The notes under the pieces were generated by a model. The model was given only the letters and a program-made list of their open reading frames with translations, had not been told where the DNA came from and made no database searches. From Alphaproteobacteria bacterium (GTDB lineage Bacteria > Pseudomonadota > Alphaproteobacteria > Caulobacterales > Aquidulcibacteraceae), in assembly GCA_027485915.1 (NCBI GenBank), contig JAIXQA010000055.1, positions 1-64,000 on the forward strand: a DNA stretch of 64,000 nt, in the 5' to 3' direction. Position 1 is the stretch's first letter; each line of letters begins with the position of its first letter. Of the stretch, positions 21,958 to 32,530 are shown one piece after another. The translations under genes and the position numbers were made by a program.

Positions 21958-21993
21958 GGCTGTCCGATACGGGCTAATAGAAGAGGATCGATT

Positions 21994-22362
21994 ATGATTC
22001 AGATGCAAACAAATCTGGATGTCGCGGACAATTCCGGTGCTCGTCGCGTCATGTGCATTAAGGTACTTGGCGGGTCGAAGCGTCGTTATGCGTCCGTCGG
22101 CGACGTGATTGTTGTCTCCATCAAAGAGGCAATCCCACGTGGCCGCGTGAAGAAGGGTGACGTCCGTAAGGCCGTTGTCGTTCGCGTCGCAAAGGACATC
22201 AAGCGTAAAGACGGCTCCACCATCCGGTTCGACCGGAGTGCAGCTGTACTCGTGAATAACTCGCATGAGCCTATTGGCACCCGGATCTTTGGACCGGTTC
22301 CGCGCGAACTCCGCGCAAAGAACCACATGAAGATCATTTCGTTGGCTCCGGAGGTACTCTAG
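21994..22362 (+). CDS. rplN: Large ribosomal subunit protein L14
   Basis: 122 residues. L14 forms bridge B8 to the small subunit and is where the silencing factor RsfS binds. [21 protein letters not shown] and the end [11 protein letters not shown] are diagnostic. Marks the first gene of the classical spc segment, which here is continuous with the S10 segment. Confidence 0.97.
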   Translation: MIQMQTNLDVADNSGARRVMCIKVLGGSKRRYASVGDVIVVSIKEAIPRGRVKKGDVRKAVVVRVAKDIKRKDGSTIRFDRSAAVLVNNSHEPIGTRIFGPVPRELRAKNHMKIISLAPEVL

Positions 22363-22363
22363 G

Positions 22364-22684
22364 ATGGCTGCGAAACTTAAAAAAGGTGACAAGGTCGTTG
22401 TCTTGACCGGTAAGGACAAAGGCAAGACTGGTGAAGTGGTCAAAGTTCTCCCAAAGGAAAACCGTTTGGTCGTCCAAGGCGTGAACGTGGTCAAAAAGCA
22501 CCAGAAGCAGACCCAAGCCCAAGAAGCTGGCATTCGTTCGTTTGAAGCTCCGCTTCAAATCAGCAACGTTGCTTACATGGACCCTACGGATGGCAAGCCA
22601 ACCCGGGTCGGTTTCAAAACCTTGGATGACGGCCGTAAGGTCCGTTTTGCCAAGCGTTCTGGGGAGGTGATCGGCGATGTCTGA
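22364..22684 (+). CDS. rplX: Large ribosomal subunit protein L24
   Basis: 106 residues with a KOW motif, [20 protein letters not shown], that starts 50S assembly on 23S r[22 protein letters not shown] is the conserved second half. Its last eight bases overlap the start of rplE. Confidence 0.97.
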   Translation: MAAKLKKGDKVVVLTGKDKGKTGEVVKVLPKENRLVVQGVNVVKKHQKQTQAQEAGIRSFEAPLQISNVAYMDPTDGKPTRVGFKTLDDGRKVRFAKRSGEVIGDV

Positions 22685-23237
22685 GACCCAAACTTATCAA
22701 GCCCGTCTGAAGACCGAGTATAACGAGCGCATCCGCGCCGCGATGCAAGAGAAATTCAGCTATACCAATTCCATGCAGATCCCGCGTCTCGACAAGATCG
22801 TGATCAATATGGGTGTTGGTGAATCCGTTGCAGACAGCAAGAAGATGCAGTCGGCTTTGGCTGCTTTGAGTGCAATTGCTGGTCAAAAGCCAGTCACCAC
22901 CAAAGCCCGTAAGTCGATCGCTGGTTTCAAGCTGCGTGAAGGCATGGCAGTTGGCGCAAAAGTTACCTTGCGCGCAGAACGCATGTATGAATTCCTCGAC
23001 CGCCTGATCACCATCGCGCTGCCGCGCGTGAAGGATTTCCGTGGTCTTAACGGCAAGTCGTTTGACGGCCGTGGGAATTACGCCATGGGCCTCAAGGAGC
23101 ACCTCGTGTTCCCTGAAATCAACTATGATCAGGTCGACCAGATCTGGGGCATGGACATCATCGTCTGTACGACGGCTCGCACGAATGAAGAAGCGAAAGC
23201 CCTTCTTTCAGAGTTCAACTTCCCATTCCGGAACTGA
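22677..23237 (+). CDS. rplE: Large ribosomal subunit protein L5
   Basis: 186 residues. L5 binds 5S rRNA in the central protuberance. [40 protein letters not shown] and [21 protein letters not shown] (a run of family-conserved residues) are present. It begins eight bases inside rplX, indicating translational coupling. Confidence 0.97.
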   Translation: MSETQTYQARLKTEYNERIRAAMQEKFSYTNSMQIPRLDKIVINMGVGESVADSKKMQSALAALSAIAGQKPVTTKARKSIAGFKLREGMAVGAKVTLRAERMYEFLDRLITIALPRVKDFRGLNGKSFDGRGNYAMGLKEHLVFPEINYDQVDQIWGMDIIVCTTARTNEEAKALLSEFNFPFRN

Positions 23238-23241
23238 TATC

Positions 23242-23547
23242 ATGGCGAAGAAAAGTGCTATCAACCGCAATGACAACCGTAAGGCCCTGGTGAAGAAATT
23301 CTCGGCTAAGCGCGCGCGCCTCAAGGCAATCGCGACCGATGAAAATCTGCCACTGGAAGAGCGTTTTGCGGCTCGTTTGAAGCTGGCGGAGCTTCCGCGT
23401 AACTCGGCCGAAAACCGCGTTCGCAATCGCTGCGAGGTGACAGGTCGTCCCCGCGCTTTCTATCGTAAGCTCCGCATGTCGCGGATTGCGCTGCGGGACC
23501 TCGCGTCCTCCGGCATGATCCCCGGCATGACAAAAGCTAGCTGGTAA
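23242..23547 (+). CDS. rpsN: Small ribosomal subunit protein S14
   Basis: 101 residues, the long zinc-independent type: the CxxC pairs of the short zinc form are missing, with only one cysteine in [41 protein letters not shown] begins the protein. It starts four bases after rplE at ATG 23242. Confidence 0.97.
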   Translation: MAKKSAINRNDNRKALVKKFSAKRARLKAIATDENLPLEERFAARLKLAELPRNSAENRVRNRCEVTGRPRAFYRKLRMSRIALRDLASSGMIPGMTKASW

Positions 23548-23559
23548 GGGAGGGTTGTC

Positions 23560-23955
23560 ATGCAAGTGAACGATCCCGTCGGCGACATGCTCACTCGGAT
23601 CCGCAATGCTCAAATGCGGAACCGTTCGACTGTCACCACCCCAAAGTCCACCCTGCGTGCCCGCGTCCTCGATGTTCTCGTCGGCGAAGGTTACATACGT
23701 GGTTATGGGGATATCGAAGTGAACGGCAAGATTGAGTTGGAAATCCAGCTCAAATATTTCGACGGTGCGCCCGTGATCGATACGATCAAGCGCATTTCGA
23801 AGCCTGGCCGTCGTGTTTATTCCTCTGTGAAGGACCTTCCGCTCGTGCGTAACGGTCTGGGTATTGCCATCCTCTCCACGCCTAAGGGTGTGATGTCGGA
23901 CGCAGCTGCTCGGGCCAATAACGTCGGCGGCGAGATCCTCGCGCACGTCTACTAA
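23560..23955 (+). CDS. rpsH: Small ribosomal subunit protein S8
   Basis: 131 residues. S8 binds the central domain of 16S rRNA and in enterobacteria represses the spc operon. [19 protein letters not shown] and the C-terminal [19 protein letters not shown] are diagnostic. GGGAGGG precedes the start. Confidence 0.97.
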   Translation: MQVNDPVGDMLTRIRNAQMRNRSTVTTPKSTLRARVLDVLVGEGYIRGYGDIEVNGKIELEIQLKYFDGAPVIDTIKRISKPGRRVYSSVKDLPLVRNGLGIAILSTPKGVMSDAAARANNVGGEILAHVY

Positions 23956-23966
23956 GGGAGCCGAGA

Positions 23967-24497
23967 ATGTCACGTATCGGCAAACAACCTGTCGCTTTGG
24001 CTGGTGCCACCGTCACGATCGACGGCGACATCATCAAGGCAAAAGGTCCACAAGGCGAATTGTCTTTCAAAGTGCACGAGCAAGTCTCGGTCACAATTGA
24101 AGGCGGCGTTATTGTGGTTTCCCCCAAGAATGACTCGAAACTGGCTCGCTCCTTGTGGGGCATGTCGCGCTCGATGATCGCAAATATGGTTGAAGGCGTT
24201 ACCAAGGGCTTTGAGCGCACGCTCGAGCTGGTCGGCGTCGGCTATCGTGCAGCGATGGCGGGCAAGGATCTTGAATTGTCGCTCGGCTATTCGCACCCAA
24301 TCATCTACAAAGCACCGACCGGTGTGACGTTTGCGGTGCCTAAGCCAACCGAAATCAAAATTACCGGCAAAGACAAGCAAGAGCTGGGTCAAATTTGCTC
24401 GGAAATTCGCAAATATCGTCCACCCGAGCCCTATAAGGGCAAAGGTGTCCGTTATGCTGGCGAAACCGTCCGTCGCAAGGAAGGCAAGAAGAAATAA
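23967..24497 (+). CDS. rplF: Large ribosomal subunit protein L6
   Basis: 176 residues in two similar domains; L6 lies near the factor-binding site. [20 protein letters not shown] and the C-terminal [17 protein letters not shown] are diagnostic. Its stop shares one base with the rplR start. Confidence 0.97.
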   Translation: MSRIGKQPVALAGATVTIDGDIIKAKGPQGELSFKVHEQVSVTIEGGVIVVSPKNDSKLARSLWGMSRSMIANMVEGVTKGFERTLELVGVGYRAAMAGKDLELSLGYSHPIIYKAPTGVTFAVPKPTEIKITGKDKQELGQICSEIRKYRPPEPYKGKGVRYAGETVRRKEGKKK

Positions 24498-24853
24498 TGC
24501 CATCTTCATTAGCATTAAAGACCAAGCGCACGCTTCGCACGCGCTCCCGTCTTCGGGCTTTGGCCAACGGCCGCTTGCGGCTTTCGGTTCATCGCTCGTC
24601 AAAAAACATTTCCGCACAAATCATCGACGACTCCAAAGGGGTTACGCTGGTTTCGGCTTCGTCTTTGGAGGCAGCCTTGCGTGCTGCTGAAGGCGCGAAG
24701 CTGGACGACGCGGTTGCAGTCGGTAAATTGCTGGCAGAGCGCGCCATTGAAAAGGGCGTGAAGCAAGTGGTTTTCGACCGTGGTGGTTATTTGTATCATG
24801 GGCGCGTAAAAGCGCTCGCCGACGCCGCGCGTGAAGCCGGCCTTGAGTTCTAA
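24497..24853 (+). CDS. rplR: Large ribosomal subunit protein L18
   Basis: 118 residues. L18 carries 5S rRNA to the 50S subunit. [21 protein letters not shown] and [28 protein letters not shown] in shortened form (start [12 protein letters not shown]) fit the family well. The start overlaps rplF by one base. Confidence 0.97.
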   Translation: MPSSLALKTKRTLRTRSRLRALANGRLRLSVHRSSKNISAQIIDDSKGVTLVSASSLEAALRAAEGAKLDDAVAVGKLLAERAIEKGVKQVVFDRGGYLYHGRVKALADAAREAGLEF

Positions 24854-24865
24854 GGAGTAGATCTG

Positions 24866-25432
24866 ATGGCTCGCAGGCCGGAACGTGAACAAAAGAACGA
24901 AGAGCGTGATAGCGAATTCGTAGACCGTCTCGTCGCGATTAACCGCGTGGCGAAGGTTGTGAAGGGTGGTAAGAACTTTGGTTTTGCCGCTCTGGTTGTC
25001 GTCGGTGACGAAAAGGGTCGTGCAGGGTTCGGCAAGGGCAAAGCCCGCGAAGTTCCTGAAGCAATCCGTAAAGCAACCGAAGAAGCAAAGCGCCGCATGC
25101 AGCGTATTCCGCTGCGCGAAGGCCGTACCTTGCACCACAATGCCGCTGGGCGTTGGGGGGCTGGTAAAGTGATCGTCCGCTCGGCCCCTCCAGGGACCGG
25201 CTTGATCGCAGGTGGTCCGATGCGGGCTGTGTTTGAAGTATTGGGCATTAAGGACGTGGTTTCCAAGTCCTTGGGTTCGTCCAATCCTTACAACATGGTG
25301 CGCGCAACATTTGACGCATTGGGCGAGCAAATTTCGCCCCGTCAGGTCGCCAACAAGCGCAACTTGAAGGTCGCTGACGTTCTGGTTCGTCGTAAAGACG
25401 GTGCCAGCGGCGTCGAAGGCTCGGAGGGCTAA
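24866..25432 (+). CDS. rpsE: Small ribosomal subunit protein S5
   Basis: 188 residues. S5 acts in decoding fidelity. [20 protein letters not shown] is the double-stranded-RNA-binding fold, and [17 protein letters not shown]-type residues (here [20 protein letters not shown]) form the C-terminal domain. AAGGAG lies before ATG 24866. Extended slightly at the C-terminus. Confidence 0.97.
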   Translation: MARRPEREQKNEERDSEFVDRLVAINRVAKVVKGGKNFGFAALVVVGDEKGRAGFGKGKAREVPEAIRKATEEAKRRMQRIPLREGRTLHHNAAGRWGAGKVIVRSAPPGTGLIAGGPMRAVFEVLGIKDVVSKSLGSSNPYNMVRATFDALGEQISPRQVANKRNLKVADVLVRRKDGASGVEGSEG

Positions 25433-25434
25433 TC

Positions 25435-25620
25435 GTGGCTGTTGTTGTTGTTAAGCAAACGGGTTCGCCCATTCGTCGTCGCTACGACCAGCGTGAAACG
25501 CTGGTTGGGCTTGGCCTGAACAAGATGAACAAGGTTCGTGAACTTGAAGATACCCCCGCAGTCCGCGGGATGATCGCCAAGGTTGCGCATTTGGTTCAAG
25601 TCGTGGAGGAGCGCGCGTAA
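25435..25620 (+). CDS. rpmD: Large ribosomal subunit protein L30
   Basis: 61 residues. [19 protein letters not shown] and [20 protein letters not shown] identify it. It starts at GTG 25435, two bases after the rpsE stop, with GGAGG eight bases upstream inside rpsE. Confidence 0.96.
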   Translation: MAVVVVKQTGSPIRRRYDQRETLVGLGLNKMNKVRELEDTPAVRGMIAKVAHLVQVVEERA

Positions 25621-25638
25621 GCGTGCTTTAGGAACACC

Positions 25639-26124
25639 ATGAAACTGAATGAATTGTCCGACAACGAAGGCGCAACCAAAGCCCGCATGCGGGTTGGTCG
25701 CGGTGTTGGCTCGGGTAAAGGCAAGACCTCCGGTCGCGGTGTCAAAGGTCAAAAGTCGCGTCGCGGCGTTTCGATCAATGGCTTCGAAGGCGGTCAAATG
25801 CCAATCCACATGCGCGTGCCAAAGCGTGGCTTCAACGCCCGCTGCACCAAGGACCACGCTTGGGTGAACTTGGGCCTTTTGGCCAAGGCGATCGCGGCTG
25901 GTCGTTTGGATGCTGGCAAACCAATTGACGAGGCGGCTTTGGTTGCTTCTGGGTTGGTTCGTCGCGTTCGCGATGGCGTCCGGATTTTGAACAAGGGTGA
26001 GATCGGCGGTAAAGTTGAACTCATCGTGACTGGCGCTTCTGCAGCTGCAATTGCAGCAATTGAAGCCGCTGGTGGCAAAATCACCCTAACCGGCAAGGCC
26101 AAAGCTGAGAAGCAAGCAGCCTGA
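25639..26124 (+). CDS. rplO: Large ribosomal subunit protein L15
   Basis: 161 residues. The Gly/Arg-rich N-terminal arm [20 protein letters not shown] threads into 23S r[21 protein letters not shown] follows, then the globular domain. It precedes secY, as in most bacteria. Confidence 0.97.
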   Translation: MKLNELSDNEGATKARMRVGRGVGSGKGKTSGRGVKGQKSRRGVSINGFEGGQMPIHMRVPKRGFNARCTKDHAWVNLGLLAKAIAAGRLDAGKPIDEAALVASGLVRRVRDGVRILNKGEIGGKVELIVTGASAAAIAAIEAAGGKITLTGKAKAEKQAA

Positions 26125-26237
26125 GCCCTTGAGGTCTGATGCGCAATCCCCGATATGGGGGGTGCGCACCTCTTTTTGGCGCGCCAGGCGGATTTCCGCT
26201 TAGGCGCGCTTTTCAATTTTGGAAGGCACCACGTTCC

Positions 26238-27605
26238 ATGGCTTCAGCAGCCGAGCAACTTGCCCGTAATTTGAACTTCGCTTCGTTTGCGAAGGCCAAA
26301 GATCTGCATGCGCGGATCATTTTTACCTTGATCGCTTTGGTCTGTTACCGCCTCGGGACCTTCATCCCGATCCCCGGGATTGACATCGAGGCCTTTGGCC
26401 GTGCTTTCTCGCAAGCGCAGCAGGGCATTCTGGGTATGGCCAACATGTTCTCCGGTGGTGCGGTGGAACGTTTGGCGGTCTTCGCCCTCAACGTCATGCC
26501 CTATATTTCAGCGTCGATCATCATCCAATTGCTCTCGTCCTTCCCAGGCCGATTGGAGCAGCTGAAGAAGGAAGGTGAATCCGGTCGCGCGCAACTCAAT
26601 CAATATACGCGCTATTTGACTGTTGTTTTGGCCGTAGCTCAGTCTCTGACTATTGCGAATGGTTTGGCAAGCTCACCTGGCGTGGTGATTGATCCTGGCC
26701 CAGTCTTCATCGCCTCGACGGTCATCACCTTGACCGGCGGTACCTTGCTTTTGATGTGGATTGGTGAGCAAATCACCGCTCGCGGTATCGGCAATGGTGT
26801 CTCCTTGATCATTTTCGCCGGGATTGTGGCTGAAGTCCCGAAGGCGATTTTCCGCGCATTGACCTTAGCGCAGGAAGGTTCGATTTCTGGGCTTGCGATC
26901 CTCGCTCTTGTCCTCATCTTGACTTTGGCGATCATTCTCATCGTGTTTGTTGAGCGCTCGCAGCGCCGCATCGTGGTGCAATATCCAAAGCGTCAAGTCG
27001 GCAATAAAATGACGATGGGCGAGCAATCCTTCTTGCCGCTCAAAATTAACACGGCTGGGGTCATCCCGCCAATCTTTGCCTCATCGCTGCTCTTACTGCC
27101 GGCAACCATGGCGGGCTTCTTGGCGAGCGGGCAATTGCCGGAAAATGCACCAGATTGGCAAGTTATCCTGCAAGAAGGTATCCGTACAACCGCTGGCCTT
27201 TTGTCGCATGGACAGCCCTTGTTCATTGCCTTGTTCGGCGTGTTGATCATGTTCTTCAGCTTCTTCTACACCTCCGTTGTGTTCAACACCGAAGAGACCG
27301 CAGACAATTTGCGCAAACAAGGGGGCTTTCTGCCCGGCATTCGCCCTGGCGCGAAGACGGCGGATTACCTTGATATGGTGATGAGCCGTTTGACCTTGAT
27401 TGGTGCTGTATATCTGGTGATCGTCTGTCTTGTCCCAGAAGCGGTCAGTGCGAATATGGGCATGCAATTTTATCTGGGTGGGACATCTTTGCTCATTGTC
27501 GTCTCGGTGACAATTGATACGGTGGCTCAGATCCAATCTCATATGCTGGCACACCAGTATGAGGGCATGATCAAGAAGTCGAAGCTAAAAGGGCGGGGAC
27601 GCTAA
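26238..27605 (+). CDS. secY: Protein translocase subunit SecY
   Basis: 455 residues with ten membrane segments forming the protein-conducting channel of the inner membrane. [13 protein letters not shown] (first helix and periplasmic loop), the plug and [23 protein letters not shown], and the cytoplasmic loop [15 protein letters not shown] are hallmarks. ATG 26238 begins [14 protein letters not shown]; the open frame continues to 26139 without family residues. The 113-base gap after rplO is larger than elsewhere in the operon. Confidence 0.97.
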   Translation: MASAAEQLARNLNFASFAKAKDLHARIIFTLIALVCYRLGTFIPIPGIDIEAFGRAFSQAQQGILGMANMFSGGAVERLAVFALNVMPYISASIIIQLLSSFPGRLEQLKKEGESGRAQLNQYTRYLTVVLAVAQSLTIANGLASSPGVVIDPGPVFIASTVITLTGGTLLLMWIGEQITARGIGNGVSLIIFAGIVAEVPKAIFRALTLAQEGSISGLAILALVLILTLAIILIVFVERSQRRIVVQYPKRQVGNKMTMGEQSFLPLKINTAGVIPPIFASSLLLLPATMAGFLASGQLPENAPDWQVILQEGIRTTAGLLSHGQPLFIALFGVLIMFFSFFYTSVVFNTEETADNLRKQGGFLPGIRPGAKTADYLDMVMSRLTLIGAVYLVIVCLVPEAVSANMGMQFYLGGTSLLIVVSVTIDTVAQIQSHMLAHQYEGMIKKSKLKGRGR

Positions 27606-27645
27606 GTCTTAAAGTCCAGGCGCGGCGCTGTAGGGGGAAACTAGG

Positions 27646-28215
27646 ATGATGAATTTGATCATGTTCGGCCCCCCCGGGGCAGGCAAGGGCACGCAGGCGA
27701 AGCGCTTGGTTGAGGGAAGGGGCTTTGTCCAGCTTTCTACCGGAGACATGCTGCGCGCAGCCCGTGCGTCGGGCTCAGAGCTTGGTCAGCGCGTCGCAGC
27801 CGTGATGGATTCAGGCTCGCTTGTATCTGACGAGATCGTCATTGAGCTGATTGATGATCAAATCACGCGCAATCCGGGCGTTGCTGGCTTCATCTATGAC
27901 GGCTTTCCACGTACCACCGCCCAAGCAGTCGCGTTAGACGGGCTTTTGGCGTCTCGTGGCCAGCGTATCGATTTGGTCATCCGCTTGGTGGTCGACGATA
28001 CCGAGCTTCTGGCCCGCATCACGAAGCGCTTTGAAGATCAAGGGCGCTCGGACGATAATCCTGAAACTTTCGCCAAGCGTTTGGCTGCCTATAACACCCA
28101 AACCGCGCCCCTGCTGCCATTCTATGGCGACCGCGGCTTGCTGCGCGAAGTCGATGGTATGGCGAGCATGGATGCAGTCGCCGCCGCAATTGATAAGGCG
28201 TTAGCAGGGCTGTAA
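27646..28215 (+). CDS. adk: Adenylate kinase (short form)
   Basis: 189 residues. It interconverts ATP, AMP and ADP in the cytosol. The P-loop is GPPGAGKGTQ, the AMP site LSTGDMLR and GFPRTTAQA, and a short lid lies at RFEDQGRSDDNPE. The long zinc-binding LID of the E. coli-type enzyme is absent, as usual in alphaproteobacteria. The start could be either of two adjacent ATGs (27646, 27649). It keeps its usual place after secY. Confidence 0.96.
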   Translation: MMNLIMFGPPGAGKGTQAKRLVEGRGFVQLSTGDMLRAARASGSELGQRVAAVMDSGSLVSDEIVIELIDDQITRNPGVAGFIYDGFPRTTAQAVALDGLLASRGQRIDLVIRLVVDDTELLARITKRFEDQGRSDDNPETFAKRLAAYNTQTAPLLPFYGDRGLLREVDGMASMDAVAAAIDKALAGL

Positions 28216-28242
28216 ACCTGTGTCTGTTTTCAGCGCCAAGCG

Positions 28243-28271
28243 TTGACTTACGTGCGGCATCGCATTAACAA
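28243..28271 (+). promoter_or_regulatory. Candidate promoter before rpsM
   Basis: TTGACT at 28243-28248 is followed by a 17-base spacer and TAACAA at 28266-28271, a fair sigma-70-type pair. It lies in the 229-base gap between adk and rpsM, the largest non-coding stretch in the ribosomal operon, and could start a separate alpha-segment transcript. By-eye match only. Confidence 0.3.
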
Positions 28272-28444
28272 GCGCACTTCCGTTAAAGGACGCATGCCAG
28301 CCGACCGGGACTACCGGATGGTTGGTTATGCGTTGTTTTGCGCATTCCATGGTTTGTTCCTGAAAAAACAGGCCTTAAAACAACAGATTGACCGCACGGC
28401 GCAGATCCTCCGCAAGGGGGTGGGGCTGTGAATGGAGAGACAAA

Positions 28445-28822
28445 GTGGCCCGGATAGCTGGCGTCAACATACCGACGAACAAGCGTGTATTGATCGCGCT
28501 GCAATATATTCATGGCGTTGGCCCTGCCAAAGCCAAAGAGATCTGTGAAAAAGTGGGAATCACGGCTGAGCGTCGGGTGAACCAACTGACGGACGCTGAA
28601 GTCCTCCAGATCCGCGAAACCATTGACCGTGAATATGTTGTCGAAGGCGACCTGCGTCGCGAAGTGTCGATGAACGTGAAGCGCTTGATGGACCTTGGTT
28701 GCTACCGTGGCCTCCGTCACCGTCGTGGCTTGCCCGTTCGTGGCCAACGTACCCACACCAACGCCCGCACCCGCAAGGGCCCTGCTAAGCCGATCGCCGG
28801 CAAGAAGCAGGTTAAGCGCTAA
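28445..28822 (+). CDS. rpsM: Small ribosomal subunit protein S13
   Basis: 125 residues. S13 contacts the P-site tRNA and the 50S subunit. [20 protein letters not shown] and [20 protein letters not shown] are diagnostic. It starts at GTG 28445, with GGAGAG seven bases upstream; the in-frame ATG region from 28388 shows no S13 residues. Confidence 0.96.
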   Translation: MARIAGVNIPTNKRVLIALQYIHGVGPAKAKEICEKVGITAERRVNQLTDAEVLQIRETIDREYVVEGDLRREVSMNVKRLMDLGCYRGLRHRRGLPVRGQRTHTNARTRKGPAKPIAGKKQVKR

Positions 28823-28837
28823 TTTATTTTTCCCCAA

Positions 28838-28851
28838 CGGGCGTGAGCCCG
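28838..28851 (+). other. Small intercistronic hairpin between rpsM and rpsK
   Basis: CGGGC (28838-28842) and GCCCG (28847-28851) around GTGA. No T run follows, so it is not a usual terminator. It may stabilise or process the transcript. Confidence 0.35.
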
Positions 28852-28876
28852 CTGGCTTTCGTCTGGAACCGACACA

Positions 28877-29266
28877 ATGGCAAAAGATACCACCCGCGTC
28901 CGTCGTAAAGAGCGCAAGAACATCGCAAACGCTGTGGCTCATGTGAACTCTAGCTTTAACAACACGATGATCACCATCGCAGACCCTCAGGGTAATGCGA
29001 TTTCATGGTCGTCCTCGGGCATGATGGGCTTTAAGGGCTCACGTAAGTCCACACCTTATGCAGCGCAGGTCGCTGCAGAAGATGCAGGCCGCAAAGCGGC
29101 TGAGCACGGTGTTCGTAACCTCGAAGTCAATGTGTCCGGCCCAGGTTCTGGTCGCGAGAGCGCGCTGCGCGCCTTGCAGTCGGTTGGTTTCATCATCAGC
29201 TCGATCCGCGATGTGACCCCGATTCCGCACAACGGCTGCCGTCCACCGAAGCGCCGCCGCGTTTAA
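28877..29266 (+). CDS. rpsK: Small ribosomal subunit protein S11
   Basis: 129 residues, a platform protein near the E site. [20 protein letters not shown], the [19 protein letters not shown] stretch and the C-terminal [18 protein letters not shown] are diagnostic. Follows rpsM by 54 bases. Confidence 0.97.
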   Translation: MAKDTTRVRRKERKNIANAVAHVNSSFNNTMITIADPQGNAISWSSSGMMGFKGSRKSTPYAAQVAAEDAGRKAAEHGVRNLEVNVSGPGSGRESALRALQSVGFIISSIRDVTPIPHNGCRPPKRRRV

Positions 29267-29279
29267 TCGTGTGGCAAGA

Positions 29280-29300
29280 GCGGGTCCTAAAAGGGCCCGC
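29280..29300 (+). other. Hairpin between rpsK and rpoA
   Basis: GCGGGTCC and GGGCCCGC pair over eight bases (one G-U) around TAAAA. No T run follows. Its position 60 bases before rpoA suggests an attenuator or RNA-processing site; this is inference. Confidence 0.4.
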
Positions 29301-29359
29301 CTCCGGTTGACTATTGACTTGGCGAACCAAGTTTCGCCCCCGACTATATAGAGGATTAC

Positions 29360-30379
29360 ATGGTGCTCGAAAAAAATTGGAAGCTGTTGATCCGCCCAGA
29401 TAAGACGGTCATTGAACATGGTTTCGATCCAGCGCGTAAAGCCAAGCTGATCGCAGAACCATTAGAGCGCGGTTTTGGCATGACTTTGGGCAATGCGCTG
29501 CGTCGCGTGCTTCTGTCGTCGCTGCGCGGTTCGGCCATCACCTCTGTGCAGATTGATGGTGTTGTCCATGAGTTCTCCTCGATCGCCGGTGTACGTGAAG
29601 ACGTGACCGACATCGTATTGAACATCAAAGGCGTGGCTTTGGTCATGCATGCCGACGGTCCAAAGCGCATGACGTTGCGCGCGCAAGGCCCAGGTGAAGT
29701 GACCGCTGGCGAAATCCAAGCCGGTAGCGACATTGAAATTCTGAACCCAGAGCAAGTTCTCTGCACGTTGGACGACGGCGCTGAAATCCGCATGGAATTC
29801 ACCGTTGAAAACGGTAAGGGTTATGTGACGGCCGATGCAAACCGTCCCGAAGATGCGCCAATCGGCCTGATCGCGGTTGACGCGCTCTACAGCCCAGTCA
29901 AGCGCGTGGCCTACAAGGTGGAAAACACCCGCGAGGGCCAAGTACTCGATTATGATCGTTTGGTCATGGAAGTTGAAACCAATGGTGCCATGACGCCAGA
30001 AGATGCGATCGCCTATGCTGCGCGCATCATTCAGGACCAATTGGACGTCTTCATCAACTTCGAAGAAGCCAAGACCAAAAAGGTTGAAGAAACCCGCCCA
30101 GAATTGCCATTCAACCCAGCTTTGTTGAAGCGTGTGGAGGAATTGGAATTGTCGGTGCGTTCGGCAAACTGCTTGAAGAACGACAACATCATCTATATCG
30201 GCGATCTGATCCAGAAGACCGAAGCGGAAATGTTGCGCACGCCAAACTTCGGCCGCAAGTCCTTGAACGAAATCAAGGAAGTCCTCGCTCAAATGGGTCT
30301 CCATTTGGGTATGGAAGCGCCAAACTGGCCCCCTGAAAACATCGACGAACTCGCCAAGAAGTTCGAAGACCAAATGTAA
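29360..30379 (+). CDS. rpoA: RNA polymerase alpha subunit
   Basis: 339 residues. The N-terminal dimerisation domain shows [20 protein letters not shown] and [19 protein letters not shown]. The C-terminal domain, which binds UP elements and activators, shows [16 protein letters not shown] and the helix pair [16 protein letters not shown]. The length is typical of alphaproteobacteria. It lies between rpsK and rplQ, its universal position. Confidence 0.98.
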   Translation: MVLEKNWKLLIRPDKTVIEHGFDPARKAKLIAEPLERGFGMTLGNALRRVLLSSLRGSAITSVQIDGVVHEFSSIAGVREDVTDIVLNIKGVALVMHADGPKRMTLRAQGPGEVTAGEIQAGSDIEILNPEQVLCTLDDGAEIRMEFTVENGKGYVTADANRPEDAPIGLIAVDALYSPVKRVAYKVENTREGQVLDYDRLVMEVETNGAMTPEDAIAYAARIIQDQLDVFINFEEAKTKKVEETRPELPFNPALLKRVEELELSVRSANCLKNDNIIYIGDLIQKTEAEMLRTPNFGRKSLNEIKEVLAQMGLHLGMEAPNWPPENIDELAKKFEDQM

Positions 30380-30423
30380 TTAAGACGCAACGTCGCGAGA
30401 CGTCGCCAGATGGAGAAATAGAA

Positions 30424-30828
30424 ATGCGCCACGGTCACGGACACCGGAAACTCAACCGGACACATGAACACCGCACTGCCATGTTCGCCAACATGGCTGC
30501 CAGCTTGGTAAAGCACGAGCAAATCGTGACCACCTTGCCAAAGGCAAAGGAATTGCGCCCTGTCTTAGAGCGTTTGGTCACTTTGGCTAAAAAGGGTGAC
30601 TTGGCTTCGCGTCGTTTGGTTGCTTCGCGCATGCGGGACGAAACCCAAACAAAGAAGCTGTTTGACGTCATCGGCCCACGCTATGCCGGTCGCGCGGGTG
30701 GTTATCTTCGCATCATGAAAGCGGGCTTCCGCCATGGTGACAATGCCGCCGTCGCTGTGATCGAATTTGTCGACCGCGACGTCAGCGCCAAGGGCAAGGA
30801 CTCTGGCCCCGTTGCTGGCGACGAATAA
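30424..30828 (+). CDS. rplQ: Large ribosomal subunit protein L17
   Basis: 134 residues. [20 protein letters not shown] and the helix [20 protein letters not shown] are diagnostic. It is the last gene of the ribosomal operon; a strong terminator follows 23 bases later. Confidence 0.97.
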   Translation: MRHGHGHRKLNRTHEHRTAMFANMAASLVKHEQIVTTLPKAKELRPVLERLVTLAKKGDLASRRLVASRMRDETQTKKLFDVIGPRYAGRAGGYLRIMKAGFRHGDNAAVAVIEFVDRDVSAKGKDSGPVAGDE

Positions 30829-30850
30829 GTTCTAGCTTTAGTGCTGAACT

Positions 30851-30881
30851 AAAAAGCCGCCCTCACGGGGCGGCTTTTTTT
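30851..30881 (+). terminator. Rho-independent terminator of the ribosomal protein operon
   Basis: A perfect 12-base stem, AAAAAGCCGCCC (30851-30862) with GGGCGGCTTTTT (30868-30879), around a five-base loop and followed by more T. The A/T ends make it symmetric, so it could also stop transcription from the convergent gene at 30923-31717. Confidence 0.9.
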
Positions 30882-30922
30882 GTTTTTGGATGGGGCCGAG
30901 GAAACCGGGCGTGCTGTTCATT

Positions 30923-31717
30923 TTACTTGGGCTTGAACAGGCGGGATAGAAAATCCTTGACCGGCGAAGCAGGTTTTTGTTCGGCGGGGGTTAGGTCCAT
31001 TCTCGGAAACGGCACCATCCGGCGCGGCGCGGCTGGATCAAAGACTTCTAAATGGATTCTGCTTTCCGTTGGGGCAGTTTCATTTACTCCGACAACAAGT
31101 TCGCGACCTAATTCATGGCCGACAAACACGCGGTTACAAATCTCGGTCGTTGGTGCTCGAGCGACGTATAAGCCCCCTTCCAAAGCCTCGGGCAATATGA
31201 CTAGGTTACGCATAATTGTGATGGCTTTGTCCCCGAACTGTCGAGCAAGACGCAATGGGCCTTGAGAGCTGTCCGGCATTTCGGGAAAGACGACCCAGTC
31301 CACATCGGATTTCTCAAAGTCATAGGCATCCTTCCAATTGTAGACGTTACAGTACCACCAATCGTCGGCAAGGAGTTCGCCGGTGCTATTTTGCCGAACC
31401 TTTAGGGGAATGAACTCCAAATTGGTGCTATCATAAGCTTCTATGATTGCTCGTATCCTTGACGAGATTAAGAGTCCGCCGTGAAAGCAATGGAGCTCGG
31501 CAATGTCTGAAATCGACTCCGCATCGGTTCGTGCACCCCATTCCAGCTTTGGCAGCCCTTCGCGCATAAAGGGGCGACCAAAGTGCTTATAATTCATCGT
31601 ATCGAACTGATCTGGCTCAGCACAATCGTCCACATACAACTTTGTGCCATCAAGTGGATTTAGCCAAAGCTGGTAGCTCGATTGCAAAAACGCGAGTGGC
31701 TTGTCACTCTCATTCAT
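30923..31717 (-). CDS. Imm11-like (DUF1629) immunity-family protein
   Basis: A 264-residue cytosolic protein. The middle part, LLISSRIRAIIEAYDSTNLEF followed by PLKV and a polar turn, then WWYCNVYNWKDAYDFEKS, matches my memory of the Imm11/DUF1629 family. That family was named from predicted immunity proteins of polymorphic toxin systems. ATG 31717 is preferred because GGACGGAAG lies just upstream; starts at 31744 and 31762 are possible. The C-terminus (about 235-264) is Pro- and Lys-rich. No toxin gene is visible nearby, so it is either an orphan immunity gene or has another role. Convergent with rplQ. Confidence 0.65.
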   Translation of the reverse strand: MNESDKPLAFLQSSYQLWLNPLDGTKLYVDDCAEPDQFDTMNYKHFGRPFMREGLPKLEWGARTDAESISDIAELHCFHGGLLISSRIRAIIEAYDSTNLEFIPLKVRQNSTGELLADDWWYCNVYNWKDAYDFEKSDVDWVVFPEMPDSSQGPLRLARQFGDKAITIMRNLVILPEALEGGLYVARAPTTEICNRVFVGHELGRELVVGVNETAPTESRIHLEVFDPAAPRRMVPFPRMDLTPAEQKPASPVKDFLSRLFKPK

Positions 31718-31905
31718 GCTTCCGTCCACTCCGGTCAAAATCATCGAACAACATCCTTGCAAGTGAATAGACGTATCCTGCCACCTTAAATCTAGCAGCG
31801 CCAGCTACTAAAGGCGCGGCCTAGTCAAATAGCCAAGTTGCGCTTGCCTACCTCACAAACGGCCCCATCCTTTACCGTAGCCGCTAACGCCCCCTATAAG
31901 CTCCC

Positions 31906-32445
31906 ATGCCCCGACTAATCCTGTTTAATAAACCCTATGACGTCCTCTGCCAGTTTTCGGGCGGGGAGGGGCGGCAAACTTTGGCGGATTTTATAAACGT
32001 GCCGCGGGTCTATCCCGCAGGCCGCCTCGACCGCGATAGTGAGGGGCTGTTGCTGTTGACCGATGATGGCAAGCTGCAGGCACGGATAGCTGACCCTGCG
32101 TTCAAACTACCCAAGACCTATTTTGTGCAGGTAGAAGGCATCCCGTCAGACGAAGCGCTCGTTAGTCTCGCCAAAGGAGTGATGTTAAATGATGGGCTAA
32201 CGCGGCCCGCAGATGTCTCTCGCCTTGAGAATCCAGCTCTATGGGCACGAAATCCCGCCATCCGCGTGCGCAAGAGCATTCCTGACTGCTGGCTAAGTCT
32301 CACAATCCGCGAAGGACGCAATCGGCAGGTGCGCCGCATGACGGCGGCGATTGGTCACCCGACGCTGCGTCTTGTCCGGATGAAAATTGGGGACTGGGCT
32401 TTGGGCGATCTTGCGCCGGGGCAATGGCGCGAAATGCCCTTGTAA
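31906..32445 (+). CDS. rluE: 23S rRNA pseudouridine synthase, RluE-like
   Basis: A 179-residue pseudouridine synthase of the RsuA/RluE group, lacking an S4 domain. [15 protein letters not shown] at the start and the catalytic [17 protein letters not shown] with its aspartate (about residue 43) are clear. [21 protein letters not shown] and LRLVRMKIG follow. E. coli RluE modifies U2457 of 23S rRNA; the same target is inferred here from size and domain layout. Confidence 0.88.
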   Translation: MPRLILFNKPYDVLCQFSGGEGRQTLADFINVPRVYPAGRLDRDSEGLLLLTDDGKLQARIADPAFKLPKTYFVQVEGIPSDEALVSLAKGVMLNDGLTRPADVSRLENPALWARNPAIRVRKSIPDCWLSLTIREGRNRQVRRMTAAIGHPTLRLVRMKIGDWALGDLAPGQWREMPL

Positions 32446-32530
32446 CATTTGTGTGGCCCTTGTCTTGTCTAACTGATTTGTCACAATTGAGCCACTTGCG
32501 GTTCATAGTAAGGGTGCCTTCATAGAAGCC

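Noticed and set aside
28243-28431. 62-codon frame between adk and rpsM
   Set aside because: No recognisable product, and it covers the likely promoter region of rpsM.
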